64,000 bases of DNA from Utricularia gibba (lineage: Eukaryota > Streptophyta > Magnoliopsida > Lamiales > Lentibulariaceae), in NCBI GenBank assembly GCA_002189035.1, contig NEEC01000025.1, positions 434,001 through 498,000 on the forward strand, given 5' to 3'. The translations under genes and the position numbers were made by a program. Shown here piece by piece: positions 38,853-54,200 of the stretch. Below the pieces are notes generated by a model, which was given only the letters and a program-made list of their open reading frames with translations, had not been told where the DNA came from and ran no database searches. The first letter of the stretch is position 1. The number at the start of each line of letters is the position of its first letter.

Positions 38853-40305
38853 TATACTTTCCTTCACTCTCTCTCCCTTGTCTGTGATGGTGGTGTGCAT
38901 CATACAAAATACATGAATTGAAAAAAGATTGTACCTTATATTTCGTTCCCATTGCTGTTGATTGGCTGTAATAATAATGATTCTTAAATTAGGGAAATTG
39001 GTAGAATCGGGATTCAAACCCTGACTTACTCACAGAGTACAACAACAATGCAAATATCGTAACCGTCATTGAGCAGAGAAAACAAGAGGCGAGGGAAATA
39101 AATGTGTCGAGCTCAACCCACTACACGGCCGTGTAACCGTCGCTGGCAAAACCAAAAAAATCTAGGTTTCTTGTCGGCCATGTGCAAACATCGTAAACAG
39201 AGGACTGAAGATCATATCCCGAATTTCTCAGAAAAAAAAAAAGAGAATGAAAACCGCAAATATTTCACACAATGAGGAACCGGAATGGAGAAAATTAACA
39301 ACGGCAGTTCGTAGAAACTGCTCCTTATTACGCACAAAATCCGACCCTGAGACATTGAATCAGCGAAAATTTAAACCAAGAACAGTAGAGTAGTGAAATT
39401 CAGGAAGATGCGATCGAATCAGAGCGATGACCCGAAAATCCGTGAGGAACTGCGGAAGCATTCAACCAAAAGGAACCGGAACACAACCTCACCTGTGAAA
39501 GCCGGCGAATCTCACTTTACCCGTGAAAAACCCCCAGTAGAAAATGAGGCATAAAGGGAGGCGAATGCGCGCGTCCCTTCATTTTTTATATAGTAGCGGA
39601 AGTGGGGCCCGCACTTGATAATTGGGCCTCGGATCCAATTAGAGTGGGCTGAAATACAAAGCTACAGCCTTGAACCCACTACTTAGTGGGCTGAATGCCG
39701 TTTGACATCGATGCGATATTTTTTAGATGATAGATTGGTCTCTTAGTCTTATTCGTTTCTAATATTTGTAAAATTACAATAATAATTCTCACTGTTTGAA
39801 TATTATTTTTATTATTTCAACACAATGACAAAATTGATCTTCATTATTTAATATATATCAATTTAATATAAATAATTCTCATTACTTGAAATAATTGACA
39901 TTTTTAGTTTTTAATTATTTAAATATTCAAAATATACAAACAAGCCATTGTGTATTTGCGTTTCTAGAAATCCCAACCACTACCAACTGCCACGCTTTAT
40001 TTTATTTTATTTGTCGGCATCTACCAAGTTTTATTATTATTATTTTTAATTAAAAATGAATTCAATGTTACATTTTTGTACTATTTTTTCTTTATTACAA
40101 CAATGACTGCATACTATTAAAGCAGGTAGGAAACTTCTATAATTAAATATTTTTGCATACCTTTCCACATGATGCATTGGGGGCGATTGTAACGTTTGAC
40201 AATAAATAAAAATGGCAAGTTTAAATTTATTAATATAAAACTATTAAACAAAATGGGAAAATTACAAGTTTTTTTTTATGCACAGATGTTACATTACATG
40301 AGGAG
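38853..40305. other. Spacer with a possible small spliced transcript on the minus strand
   Basis: On the minus strand a TATATAAA box lies at about 39585-39592. A GC-richer leader with a good donor (CACAG/GTGAGGTT) follows near 39494, then a possible acceptor after a T-tract near 39233, and a 22-codon frame starting MADKKPRFF near 39182. The frame is too short to support a gene call. 39720-40290 is AT-rich and empty. The 3' UTR of the GTPase gene is at the right end. Confidence 0.35.
39122..39135. repeat. Perfect 14-bp palindrome
   Basis: TACACGGCCGTGTA is self-complementary over its full length. It could be a dimer-binding site or chance. It lies within the possible small transcript described for this interval. 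Confidence 0.6.
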
Positions 40306-42002
40306 TTAGAAGTCGACAATGGGTTCGCCAATGGACAAGTTTCTCTGAGGAGTCCATGGCAAGTCGAAGAGCTTCGCCGTGATGAACTTGAAGATCTTGT
40401 TGACGTTGATGTTATGCTTGGCGCTTGAGAAGAAGAGCGTTGCTTTCATTGCTCTTGCGTATACTCGAGCCTGCGTCACGATGGTCAGCTGGATATCGCG
40501 TGGAAGTCGGGCGAAATCGTCGAACTTCGTCCCGATTAGAACTGGAATCGCATTCTGCGAACAGGGAAAAAGGCAAGGTTAAAACAAACCATGTTCGATG
40601 TGATCCAAGCAGCTCATTACAGAGAGTTAGGTCCCCTCATGTGTCTGAGGTTCTCTACTATAAACTAGAGGGTGCGGCCCCATGGCCATATCATCATGTT
40701 TGCCAAGGATGTCTCTCCCAACACTCCAACTAACACTCAAACAGCTCCAGAATCCAAGACCCGGAAATGGTTTACACCGTTTTCGGACTGCTTTTTGGAG
40801 CTGCTGGAGGAATCCCAAAAGACACACAGTACACACTCTCTATTACTTTAGACAGCGATCATCTACTCTAGATATGTCTCCCATAAGATGGATACTACGG
40901 AGTAATGGCAATAAGAGCAAGAGCATGTGCCGCATTAATACCAATTCAAGAAAATGGTTGAGAGAGTTATTCACCTGATTCCACTTTCTGGCTTCAGTGT
41001 ACCATTCAGTTACACTGCATTTCAAAGAAGGGTTCATTAGCTTACTCTCGAACTAATCAAACTGTGAATTGAAGATCTACCTGTTGAGAGTGCATCGACT
41101 TGTGAGATCAAACATGAATAGAATAGCTACAGCATCTTTGCAGGCAATAGGAACTTGATCAGACGAATTGATGCTACCTGCAATTCGAGAAGTGGTCAGT
41201 CATTCAATCCAAGTGGCCATCGAACAGTTTAACTTTTCACGTCTTCGAATCAAGTAGTTACACCTACCTTTCTGACGTTGAAATGAGTAGAATCAAGTCA
41301 CATATCATCACTGAACTTAATGTAAACTTGCTCAAAAGTGGTACCTCCAACATCCCAAATTCTGAAAGAGATTCTGGCTCCATCGACAAGTAAGGTTTTG
41401 TCTACTAAATTCAATCCCTCCATTTGCAGACTCCTCTTAACTTCTTCCTCCCCCACATACTTCATCTGATCATTAAGATCCAGAAACAATTACTATAGGC
41501 AACCGAAAGGACCATTTATGATTCGCAGATAAACATCTGAAACACGCCAAAAAAAAGCAACCTGAAGAGATACTTCTGTTTAATCTAACCAACAGAAAAG
41601 AATAATTACGCATAATGGCGCAAGATAACGAGAAATTGATGAAGAAATTACCACGAAAGAGGTTTTCCCAATCTGACAATCACCCAAGATGCTGATCTTG
41701 AGCGACACCAAATCGGAATCGGTCTCGTATCCGCTGCTAGACGCGGTCGTTTCACTTTCACGATCCTCTACTCCCAGGAGCTCCACATCCATACCGCCGC
41801 TCCGCCGGGACACTAATCTTCGGTAACGAGGAGCCCGCAGCCTCACAGACAAATCTATAATCCTTTCCCAGAGTAACCTGCAGAGGTCCCGCAACGCGGC
41901 AACCTTGAATTCCCCTGTCCACCGGAGGTTAATTCGCACGACTCTCCGACAGAGCTGAGCCACCTTCCCGGCGGCGGCCTGGAACTTCTGGACATCCATC
42001 AT
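40306..42002 (-). CDS. Septum-promoting GTP-binding protein (SGP1/SGP2 type, TEM1/Spg1-like)
   Basis: A plant Ras-like GTPase related to yeast Tem1/Spg1. Five exons (41652-42002, 41345-41465, 41081-41177, 40975-41014, 40306-40554) join in phase to 285 residues. The N-terminal extension of about 95 residues (MMDVQKFQAAAGKVAQLCRR) is Arg-rich. The G1 loop is GDCQIGKTS, the G3 region WDVGGS, and the G4 motif TKFDDF in place of NKxD. The end reads RNLSIGEPIVDF, as in SGP1. In Arabidopsis these proteins bind MAP4K kinases of the Hippo/Ste20 type. I infer a similar role. A second ATG directly follows the first, so the start could be 41999. No frame break was seen. Confidence 0.92.
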
Positions 42003-43198
42003 GCTTCCTCCGGCCCCGGATTCCGTTCACATCCGTAAAGCAGCAGCTGAGTATATATTTATGACCTCCGCGTGCATTTTCCCCAGCTTTATTCTGCGCT
42101 CAGAAAGAAGTGAAAGACAAGATATCTCTTACAAAAAGGATTAAAAAGAAAGCATCCATCGCAAATTAATAATATTAATAATAATATATTATATTATATT
42201 ATATATTACCTTTCCCTATGCACAAAAATCCATTTGAAATTATTACTAGAGTTTTATTCCCTCATCTGGACTCCTTCTCTTCCTATTTTTATTTTAAATT
42301 GGAAAAAATACGAACAATTATCCAGAAGAAGTCAAAAGGTAGGCAAAGTTGGTGCGTGAGTCCAATTCGTATATGACCGGAAACGACGGTGGTCCAGATC
42401 GCCGGCATTTTGGTTTACCGACGGGGCGTAGGTGAGAGTAGGGCAAGGGGCTAGATGCAATTTCCGGCCGTCTATTTTTCTGGCATTAAATTTAGCATTA
42501 TTTAATTCATTTAATGAAATTATAATAATTACTTTTTTTATTAGAGAAATGGAACTGTTCTCATCTATGAATCATTTGAGTTTGGTGGGCGATCAATTTG
42601 TCCAGTTTTAAAAATCCTGATTTCCACTTCTCACCCATTTTTGTTTGCTCTAATTGATATAAAAAATCATTAATTATGCGAATTATGAAAATTTGTAATT
42701 TTCATAGAAATGTTCGAATTTTTTAAGAGATATTTAATACTTAAAAAACCCAATTTAATTCTTGTTAAATAAGATTTATTAAAACTGGGTAACCCGAGAA
42801 AACGACAATTCACTCTCTTGACAGGGACTAGTGGATGAGGTGCGATTGGTAATGAGGGTTTATTGAAGGCCACAACCGTGGATAATTGCGGTCACGTTGT
42901 TGACTACGTGGTCAATGAATAGGCCGCATTTTGAATAGGCCCATCAACGCTGGACACAGATTCGGCCCATTAAATCATTTGTGAGATTGCGGCCCAACAC
43001 ATCCTTCTAAACACACTGAAAATGACATTCCGGCCCACTTAAATTAAGAACAATAAACAAATTAATTTTCTATTTACAATAGGATGGGAAAACCGCATAG
43101 ACCATCAGACCCTCGGAATAGGTTGGGTTTGTTTAGCTCTCAGTCTCAAACACGGCGCCGCGGTCCACGAGAACCAATCGTCGTCATCGTCGTCGTCG
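42003..43198. other. Spacer, AT-rich
   Basis: Upstream region of the GTPase gene, followed by AT-rich DNA including a (TAATA)-type low-complexity tract at about 42165-42210. 42800-43080 contains the 3' flank of the next gene. No gene was seen. Confidence 0.45.
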
Positions 43199-43480
43199 TC
43201 ACTCCGGAATACTCTGCAGCGCCGGCGTCCAGTGGCGTTCGTTCGCCGACCATCGATCTCCTACGTTCATTAATTGAGCCAAAACCTCCTCCGCCGACAT
43301 CCTCCCGGCCTCCGCCTCAGTAAGTACCGCCTCCAAGTCCTTCTTGGACACCTTGATCCTCACGGACGACGACAATTTCACCTCGCCGCCTCCCACCGCA
43401 TACTCCGCCGCCGATCCGAATGAGCCCCAATCCTCGCCGCCCCATTCACAACGAGAATCCCTAGTCAAGCAGTTTCCCAT
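43199..43480 (-). CDS. Small MGNC N-terminal plant protein (putatively acylated), unknown function
   Basis: A 93-residue single-exon frame beginning MGNCLTRDSRCEWGGEDWGS. Gly2 followed by N-C is a canonical signal for N-myristoylation with palmitoylation at Cys4, so membrane attachment is likely. The middle has VRIKVSKKDLEAVLTEAEAG and EEVLAQLM, and the end is HWTPALQSIPE. Short plant proteins with this combination of an MGNC start, a V-x-I-K-I/V-[ST]-K-K-x-L-E core and a W-x-P-A-L-Q-S-I-P-E end are common, but no function is known to me. The start ATG is at 43478-43480 and no upstream in-frame ATG is needed. Codon use fits a real gene. Confidence 0.8.
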   Translation of the reverse strand: MGNCLTRDSRCEWGGEDWGSFGSAAEYAVGGGEVKLSSSVRIKVSKKDLEAVLTEAEAGRMSAEEVLAQLMNVGDRWSANERHWTPALQSIPE

Positions 43481-44969
43481 TTTAAGGCGACCCCGGAATG
43501 TGGAAGATTTGGATGAAACGCACTTTGATGGTATATATAGCAGAGTTCTGAAGTGGGGGCGGAATATTATTTTATAGTATAATGAAAAAAATACTTATTT
43601 TGATATTGCGTATGCTCTATATAGCATCTTATGTGCCTTTTAATATTGGCATGATATAATTAAACTCATCTTAGATATAAATATATCACAAGTTAAATCT
43701 TCTAATATCATATTAAAATTAAGAATTATATGAATCGAATTAACACGTATATAAAAATCCATAGATTTATTGATTTTGTTAGCAAAGGAATAGAGCCGCG
43801 GCTTGGTGTGAAACGCAGCGGAGCCAGGGAATCTACGTGTAGACACGCCTTCGAATGACGGCTGGGCTGGGCTGGGCTGCGCCGGGCCGGGCCACGCCCG
43901 AGCCAACACCAAGATTTTTTTTTTTTAGAAAAAAAGGAAAAAGCTTACCGTAATAAATTTATAATTTATAGGTCAAAATCAACTTTATGAAGCTAGAGGC
44001 CCCGTCTCTATCTCTATTTAGGATCAATAACATCGAATGATGGACAGATAATTGAGGCAATTAATTACATTTACGGGGTGTTCTTTGGGCCCCACTTAGA
44101 TATTTTTCGAAACTAGAACAATAATTATACCGACTTTATACTTTTATTTATTAGAAACATTTTTGGAAAAGACATGATAAAACAATTTGATGGTTGGATC
44201 ACCATAAAATGATAAATGGGGTGTCGGAAATATCAATTTTTTGTTAATATATTTTTATATAATATTTCACACTTGTAATCTCAAGTTTTGGTTTGATATT
44301 ATCAATTTTAACCCTTTTCATTGTGGTTTTAATCTCATCATTTTCAATTCACATGGTCTTAAGTACACGAATTTTATTATTCCTTTTTAATTTAAAAACG
44401 AAGGCAATGTTAGTAATTAATTATTATATCGCAGGAGAATCGTGAAAGAAAAAAGAATAGCAAAGAAATGGATAAATGTGGAAGAAACAGATAAGTTTGA
44501 ACATTATAGAAAATGATAATATTTTAAAATAAATATTATATATTTTAACCCCTGTGTTTTCGGTTGGAAGATATTTACTACTCAGCCACCATATTTGGAG
44601 TGATTTCCTGGTGGAGTTATTGCAGAGGAAGGGGGAGAAGATTCCCATTGGTCCAAGACAGCGTTGCGCCTCTCATCTGTCTCCTTCTTAAATAATGACC
44701 AGGGCTCGGGCTCGGTCTCATCTACTCCCCGTTTTGTAATAATAATGATAATAATTTGCAAAAACCAGCCACAAAATTCAATACTATATTCACAGTTTAC
44801 ACCTTGATAAGATATCCTTTTGCTGATGATTTTATTGTGTTGGCGTGAAGGGAGGGATGGAGCGGGGGGGTATGTACAGAAAGAGTGGATTCAAGACACT
44901 TGAAAAGAGCAGCGGTGGTTTCTTCTCTTTACATTTCCCCTTCCATGTAAACATCCCCATCTCCTCGTC
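43481..44969. other. Spacer, mostly AT-rich
   Basis: Promoter side of the MGNC gene, then AT-rich sequence interrupted by a GC-rich repeat at 43860-43892. 44800-44969 is probably the 3' UTR of the RING gene. No coding sequence was supported. Confidence 0.45.
43860..43892. repeat. GC-rich pentanucleotide repeat (GGGCT/GGGCC)
   Basis: Imperfect tandem repeats of a 5-bp GGGCT unit grading into GGGCC, about 33 bp, in otherwise AT-rich DNA. On the minus strand it reads as a Pro/Ser-Ala repeat frame, which I treat as non-coding. Confidence 0.75.
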
Positions 44970-46442
<1,473 letters not shown>

Positions 46443-46577
46443 TTGCACCAAAATTCAGAAATTGGGTGACGGCCGGGTGGCGGAATACCACTCCTTACTG
46501 TTCGAACGACATCTACTGAGGAACACCAGTCACCAGTGCTACAAAGACTTGAAAGGAAACACGGAACCCCAGCGCGG

Positions 46578-46585
46578 TTTATATA
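46578..46585 (-). promoter_or_regulatory. TATA box of the RING-H2 gene
   Basis: TATATAAA on the minus strand, about 136 bp upstream of the ATG at 46442, which fits a leader of about 105 nt. Confidence 0.6.
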
Positions 46586-49464
46586 GTGGGGGAGGGAGGG
46601 CTCCAGATAGAGAGAGAGAAACAGCATTCATCACTCATTTTTTTAAAAAAAAAAATTGGCTCCTACCATATATTATATTCAAGTAGTATATTATTTACCT
46701 ATGATTATGCAATAAAATAATCCAAATTCTTTAATTAATTAAAAAAAAACTCATCACTTGTTTGTTGAAGACATTGAACATTGCGTTATGTTAAGTAGAA
46801 CAACTTAATAATACAATTGGTTAGAATTAATAATATTTAAACAAATTCATTATTCAATATTAAATACATGGATTTAATTAATCTCAGCAGAATATTATCT
46901 TTTTCACTCTGCTTCTTACGTTTATTTTTTTCCCTTTTTCAATAAATTATTGTTTATATTCAATTTTAAATACATAATCTAAGAATCATTTTTTAAACGT
47001 ATTTTAAATTATAAATGTTTTGATAATATTTTATATACTATGCTTATCATCAACATATCTTATATAAAAATATGAATACTTTGATAATTATCTCCTACTT
47101 TTTTCGTTTGATTTGTCGTTATTCTGGATAACTTATTTGATTAGCACCGAGCATAACGGCGAATACTGCATTATCGGAAGTAGAATAGTATCAACTTAAT
47201 TTCGAATAAATGATATCACAATAACTAACATATCATTTATAAAATTGATCATCCGTACATAATCTATCATTATGAATTACCAATTTTTTCACAAATTGAT
47301 AAGAGTATGATCAAATTTCTAATACAATCTCAATCCATCTACTCATATGATCAAATTTTGTTTTTCTTTTTTTAAAAATATATATATTGAATCAAAATTT
47401 TCAAATATATATTATAAAATGATGAAATATTAAAATGAATCCAGTGGTGGTGGTGATCTCACCATCCTCGTGCGCGTAGTCCTGCGTGAATCGAAGGGGG
47501 CGCCAAGAGAACTCTCGACCGCACGCACGAAAAGATTTCGCTAAATCATCAAAAGCGATGTTGCCCGAGATCGTCTAATGGCGATTAATCCCTAACGTGA
47601 GCATGCTCAGCGCCATGGCCCCATGTAACTGGAGCTGGAGCTCACAAACATGACAAGTAAATATTTCTCAGTAATCCCAGAAACGCGCAGTACCCTTCTG
47701 CGCCATGTTCTTCTTCTGCTTACGGTAATTCAGGCAGACAGGACAAGTAGCCGGGGAAAGCATGATAATCCTTCCAAATCAAAGGGGACGCAGCCCAGCA
47801 TTGTGGTATAAAGATCACATCAAGCGATGCGTGAACGTCAAGAGTTATCAACAGAAGGGAGGGCGATGATTGATCTGCTGTTAACCCATCGCCATTTTCT
47901 GATAGCTGAGGTCGGGGGATGGAAGACTGGTTCAATCGGCGAAACTGGAAACCGGGGTTCAAAGTCCGAATCCATCAGCAGCGCGGTTGCTGGTTCTGGA
48001 GGGGCATTGAATGAGGACGGCCCACCTCCTGAGGATAAGAGGAATTCCTCGCGCCACGTCGCGCCCTCTCTCTCGAGGGAAAAGGCATTCATCAGGCTTC
48101 TTTGTCCCGCTTCGCTTGTGTCTATCCATGGCTTCCCTTACCGACCCTTCAAGTTTCCATGTGCACTCGCTTCGCCTTGGGAGGGCAGTTTTGGGAACCA
48201 GACTTTGTCTTGAAATATATAGAATTTAATCATTATTGGACGGTATTAGAACAAACAATTCCACATCTTAAAATTAAAATTACAAATTAATATTATCTAA
48301 TCTTTTTTAATATGATCATTTTGTAAAACGATATGTTTCTTAGCTATAAATTTCATTTTGGGTATTATATTTAGAAACCACACAAGGAATGATTATACGA
48401 AAAACATGGAAGTGGAGGTGATTTACACATCCAAGGAAGAATACTTCCTCATAAAACTTGAAATGTTCTTTTTGTCCCATTCAATAGTAGTATGATTCTA
48501 AAAAAAAAGAAAGTTAAATTTTCCCTTTTTAAATAGTACAAAAATAATAATAATTTAAATTTATAATTTTTTTTGTGTGGTTATGTTTAAGTAAACATGA
48601 GTGGCTTTGGCTTCCACATATTGGATTCTTAACCTCATAAGCGTTTGTAAAGTTGGTAGGGCAGGTTATTGTCTTTGTGATTATTAGGGTGGTGTTCTGG
48701 TCGGATATCTGCATCAAAAATTACAAATATCGGATTTTAAATTTTGAAATTATGGTTTTCAATTTTGAAACGTGACATAATTAATTTCAATTTAATTTTT
48801 ATTAAATAAAAATTCTAAATCATAGAATCAAGTGTGATATAATAATTGTTGCAATATATTTGATTATATTATTAATTAATTCATATGTAAACATTAAGAC
48901 AAATAAGATATTAATGGAACGTTTGGTAGAATCATTCAATCAATTGTTTTCCAAAGTATGATTATAATATTTATTTTTGCAAAATATGTAACTTTTAAAA
49001 AAACCAAATATGTGTTGTGTTACTATAGTAAAAATGAGAATAAATTCATATCCTTATAAAAAAATATGTATACATAAATTGGTAACGGAATTGCTGGGGA
49101 CAATTTGAAGACCCCAGGTGATGATTGAATGGGCAAATGCCATATAATTTTCGTAGGAGCATGTTACTTGAAGTTACAATTTCATGGAGAATCACGTCTC
49201 CAGTGGATGGGCTGGGCCTCTCGCTTTTTGTTCATAATGGGCTACAGTGTGGGTCCAATCATGGAAGCCCAATCGGTGCCAAGAAGCCTTCCAATTAATT
49301 TTCGCGTTCAGTTGCGTTAATTAATGAGAGAATAATCAATCATAATTGGAGATTGTTTACATCAAATGGTATTGGGCTCATGAAGGTGGAGCAGTAATGG
49401 GCCTGAATTGCTGTAGGCCCATATATGGGTCCGGCCCGGTAATGAGGAATATCCTTCTTAGCGC

Positions 49465-49472
49465 TATATAAA
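49465..49472 (+). promoter_or_regulatory. TATA box of ATG8
   Basis: TATATAAA, 235-242 bp upstream of the ATG8 ATG. It implies a leader of about 210 nt. Confidence 0.6.
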
Positions 49473-49706
49473 CAATCTGTATGCGATTGGGTTATCCTAA
49501 TTACGATTGCGTATGTCATTGAGGAGCCCAAGTTTCTTCGCCAAGTGGTAGACCCTCGAGCTGTCTCTCTTCATGCGCTTCAGCGTTTGTTTGCGAGAAT
49601 TCTGTGTGTTTCTTTTGGAATCTGTGCTTCTGATTTTTTGGTTCCGTTTCTGTGTGCAGATTGTTTGTAGGAAGCCTTTGGTATTAGAGAAAGAGAGGGA
49701 GGGGTT

Positions 49707-50703
<997 letters not shown>

Positions 50704-51241
50704 AACACCCCGTCGATCACCACCAGAATCTGTAAATAGCAACTCGTTGACCAGTACCTGCTGAACGTCGTGCCGTTTCCCAGTTGAATGTTCCTTCTGC
50801 TAGACTTTATGCTGACGATAATAATATGTCCTTCCTGTTCTGTTATGTCATTATGAGCGGTCCAGTCTGCCACTGGACATGGGGTGTCAAATGATTTTAT
50901 CAATCAATCAATAATCAATAATGATTCATCAGTTCTATTTTAAAAGCAAACCCAAAGATTAATAAAGTTTTGGTTTGTGGTTCAAGGTAGCTCATTGTGG
51001 GAAACATGCTAAAATTTTGTATGATGCAAAGCAAGCAGCATCCATGGATCAGCACTACAAACATCAATGGCGTACAAACACCAGCATAGAAGAAGAAAAA
51101 AATGGGAGCCTGAGAGAATATAACAAACCATGCAATCTGCTTCTCGAAGAATACATTATTCACTCAGGTTCTCATCATGCTGTTTCTCCCAAGCAGGATG
51201 CGAGCGTGTAAGCAGCATTCAAGGTGTCTGTATCGACTTTC
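50704..51241. other. Convergent 3' flanks of ATG8 and the bromodomain gene
   Basis: 538 bp between two convergent stop codons, presumably 3' UTRs. No other feature was recognised. Confidence 0.45.
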
Positions 51242-54200
51242 CTAAAGCTGAAGCGCCAAATCCGGCTGCTGGGGATCCACGAGGACGCCGGAGGGCCCTC
51301 CGGGTGAACCTGAGGGCTGGAAGCCGATATTGAGATCCGGAGGAAGGGATTCCTGCTTCTGTTTAGGGTGCATTTGTGGGCTGATGCTCCGCCATGTAGG
51401 CTGAAGTTGGAATCTGGATAAATCGCCACCCAGCTGCGGATAATTCATCGCTTGGTTGCGGAAGTGTGCTCCATTTACAACAGGACCTTGTGGAACGAAG
51501 GCATGGAGTGGAGAATTGTTCCTCTCTAACTGAAGGGCCTTTCCTCTGACTGAAGCTAACTCTCCAGGGTACTGTGGTTGCATATTCCGGGGAGAACTCA
51601 ATGGGGTGTTGATGTTTGCCAAGGGAGGTCTAAATCCAACAGTCCGCATAGGGATCGGTGCGCCGGAAGCCGCAGCTGTCGATGCAGGAATGCTGCGCAG
51701 TAATGGGGCTGAAGAGAGACTCGAATTGGCTGACCACGGTCTTTGACCCTTTTCAGCAAGCATTCTTGTGGCATCATCAAGAACCTGCCCCGTTCCTTGC
51801 TGATAGCAGCCTGCTGATGTAGCCTTACTGATTGATGAGCCGGAAATATTTTCGATATCCAGTCTACCAAAAACTTTTCCGTTCGGCAATGCTCCAACTG
51901 CAGTTCCATAATCAGGTTGCTTCAAATTTTCAGCCATCGAAAAGGCACCTTGCCTTGAAGCCAACTCCTTTGGAGATTCCCTTTCTGTGCTCCCCCGATT
52001 TTGCCTTGGGACCATACTTTCAGCAGCATTTGGATTGAATGTTGGAGGGAGTCCTTGTCTTAACTGTTTTGAAACCCTTTGATCAGTAAGAGTAGATGCC
52101 CTGAATTGGGAAACAATATGCTGGTGACCCATGCTAGCAGAACCACCACCAGCCTTGATCTCGGAGGACAAGAATAAAGAGCTCATATCAGAAGGATTCA
52201 CCCTCGTCGACGGTACACTGCCAGAAAAACCAGAGGTGCTACACGAAGTGTCACCAGAACGATGAAAAAACGGTAAAGATGCCAAATCAAGGTTCCCCTG
52301 CAATGAAACTAACACAGGGTTATCATCATGCTTCTTGGGCTCAGGAGCAGGCTTTGCTTTGGCAAAAAATGGTGGTTCTCTAGTATTGGCGTTTTCCATA
52401 ACCGGCACAGGAGTTGGAAGAGGCTCATACTCTCCGACCCACCCTGGGCCAAACTCGAAACCTTGAGGAAGTGCTTGTTCAATTCTCTTAGAGCTAATGT
52501 TCCACACTACAGACCCTAAAGTCGCAGCAAAACGAGCTAAGCTCCTTGCATACGAATGATCAGAATATAGTCCAACCTGATTCCGAAAAATAGGAATGAT
52601 GCTTACATGACTGCATGTTGATAACTTGAAATGAAATGGGCATAAAAAATGACATACTGGAATCAGTTGCTTGCCTTCACCATCAGAACTTGAGAACATG
52701 GACCATGAGCAAGCTGCATTACAAGCAAGTGATATGTCATATGTTTCACGGCGACTTACATCCTGCATCGGCGACTTCTTGCCAAACCTAGGCATCAGGC
52801 CCTTTCCTGGAAAGACCAAATGAGTGGTCAGGGTATGCGATGTTAAAGCATGGGCACATATTGCCGTTATATATGGTACCTGGAAGAGATTCATCTCCCT
52901 TGTCTAAACTATTCTCATTGAACGAATAACTTCCAGCAGGATGAACGTCAGCATTACCATGTCTCTCACATTCAGGATTTTGGGATGCATTTGAAACATT
53001 CCGCAGGTCAGCACCCATGTGCATTGCAGATGATGACATGTTGGAGCCAAATGGTTCTTGCGTACGAATGATAGATGCGTGAACCAGTTTATTCACAACA
53101 GGCGTCGTCCTTAGCGTTTGCTCAGGTTTAACGGATTTGTCAGCACCTTCAACTTTCAAACTCAATTTCTCGAACTTCCTTGTGGCCAACTCTTTTATTG
53201 AACGCGCCTATGAGATATAGAGAAGGGAGGTATATTTCACCAAGCACAGAAAATCAACAAGATAGCTCCTATTATACCTGCTTGTGGTAGATAGTATCGG
53301 GGGCATTGTATTCCATTGCATTTGTGCAGATAAGGAAGACATCACCCTGCACGGCCGTTTTGTTTTGGAAGGGAATTACTCATATTGAAGTTCATAGCCA
53401 CCATATCCAGATGATAATAAAGAAAGCAAGCGGACTGAAGCTAACTTCAGTCCGGAGAAAGTGGAGAAATATCACAGGAACCTCAACTTGACAACCATCA
53501 CGAAAGAATGAAAATAAAGAAGCATTCGTTACCTCAAACTGTTCCAATGTCTCATACGATCCATTTGCCAACTTTTTTCTCACAGTGGCGAAATCCATTG
53601 GGTGCTTTATTACATCGTGGTAATCAGGAAGCTGCCTCAAAAACAATCCATCAGGCATATAAATGCAAAAGGATGATCAAGCAGACAAAAAGTTGGATCC
53701 AGCATACCTCTTCAGGATCAACTGGTTCCGCATACACACCGTAGATGTCTTTCCTGGTTAAATGGCATAACAGGAGGTCGCCTTGGTCAAAAAAAAAAAA
53801 AAAAAAAACAATACAAAAGAAGAAGGATGCCAGAGTGTTAAAGGCATACTTCTGAAGTTTGTCCAGAATCAACTCCAAGGTTTTCTTATCAGGCAACGGC
53901 TGCCCTTGCAAAGCATCAGACGGTGTCGCTGTATTATACAAAACCAATAGTTGGAACGCTACTTCTTTCCTAATTCATCAAAGAAAGCGAGAAGACAAGA
54001 ATTATCAAACCTGGACACGAGTCTTCTCCTCCGCGCACGGGCTTCTTCTTCGTAATCTGCCAACAATTGACAAATATTCTTCTTAAATTTCCCAAAAAGA
54101 TAAAAGTACGGAAACACCATAACCTACATTCAGTTGGATTGTGGAACCCAGAAAGTACAACGTAACCCCATTCCTCCCCCACCCTAACAGGCATAACAAG

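Larger units (their letters stand above)
46443..49706. other. Long spacer between the RING-H2 gene and ATG8
   Basis: 46640-47430 and 48220-49100 are AT-rich and empty. 47430-48220 is GC-richer with overlapping open frames on both strands (plus 47827-48213, minus 47838-48092), but none has a recognisable motif and I do not call a gene. The ATG8 promoter begins after about 49320. Confidence 0.45.

Noticed and set aside
38985-39060. B-box-like sequence GGGTTTGAATCCC on the minus strand, suggesting a tRNA
   Set aside because: The T-stem does not pair on both sides of the loop and no acceptor stem, D-arm or anticodon arm can be formed around it.
42165-42210. AT repeat as a MITE or scaffold attachment site
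   Set aside because: It is just a low-complexity TAATA tract with no inverted ends.
47827-48213. 128-codon plus-strand frame and overlapping minus-strand frames
   Set aside because: Frames are open on both strands because the DNA is GC-rich. No conserved motif, no promoter, no splice sites and no recognisable family.
53789-53808. A20 tract as a retroposed poly(A) tail
   Set aside because: It lies inside an intron of the bromodomain gene on the minus strand (a T-tract there), with no adjacent retrocopy and no target duplication.
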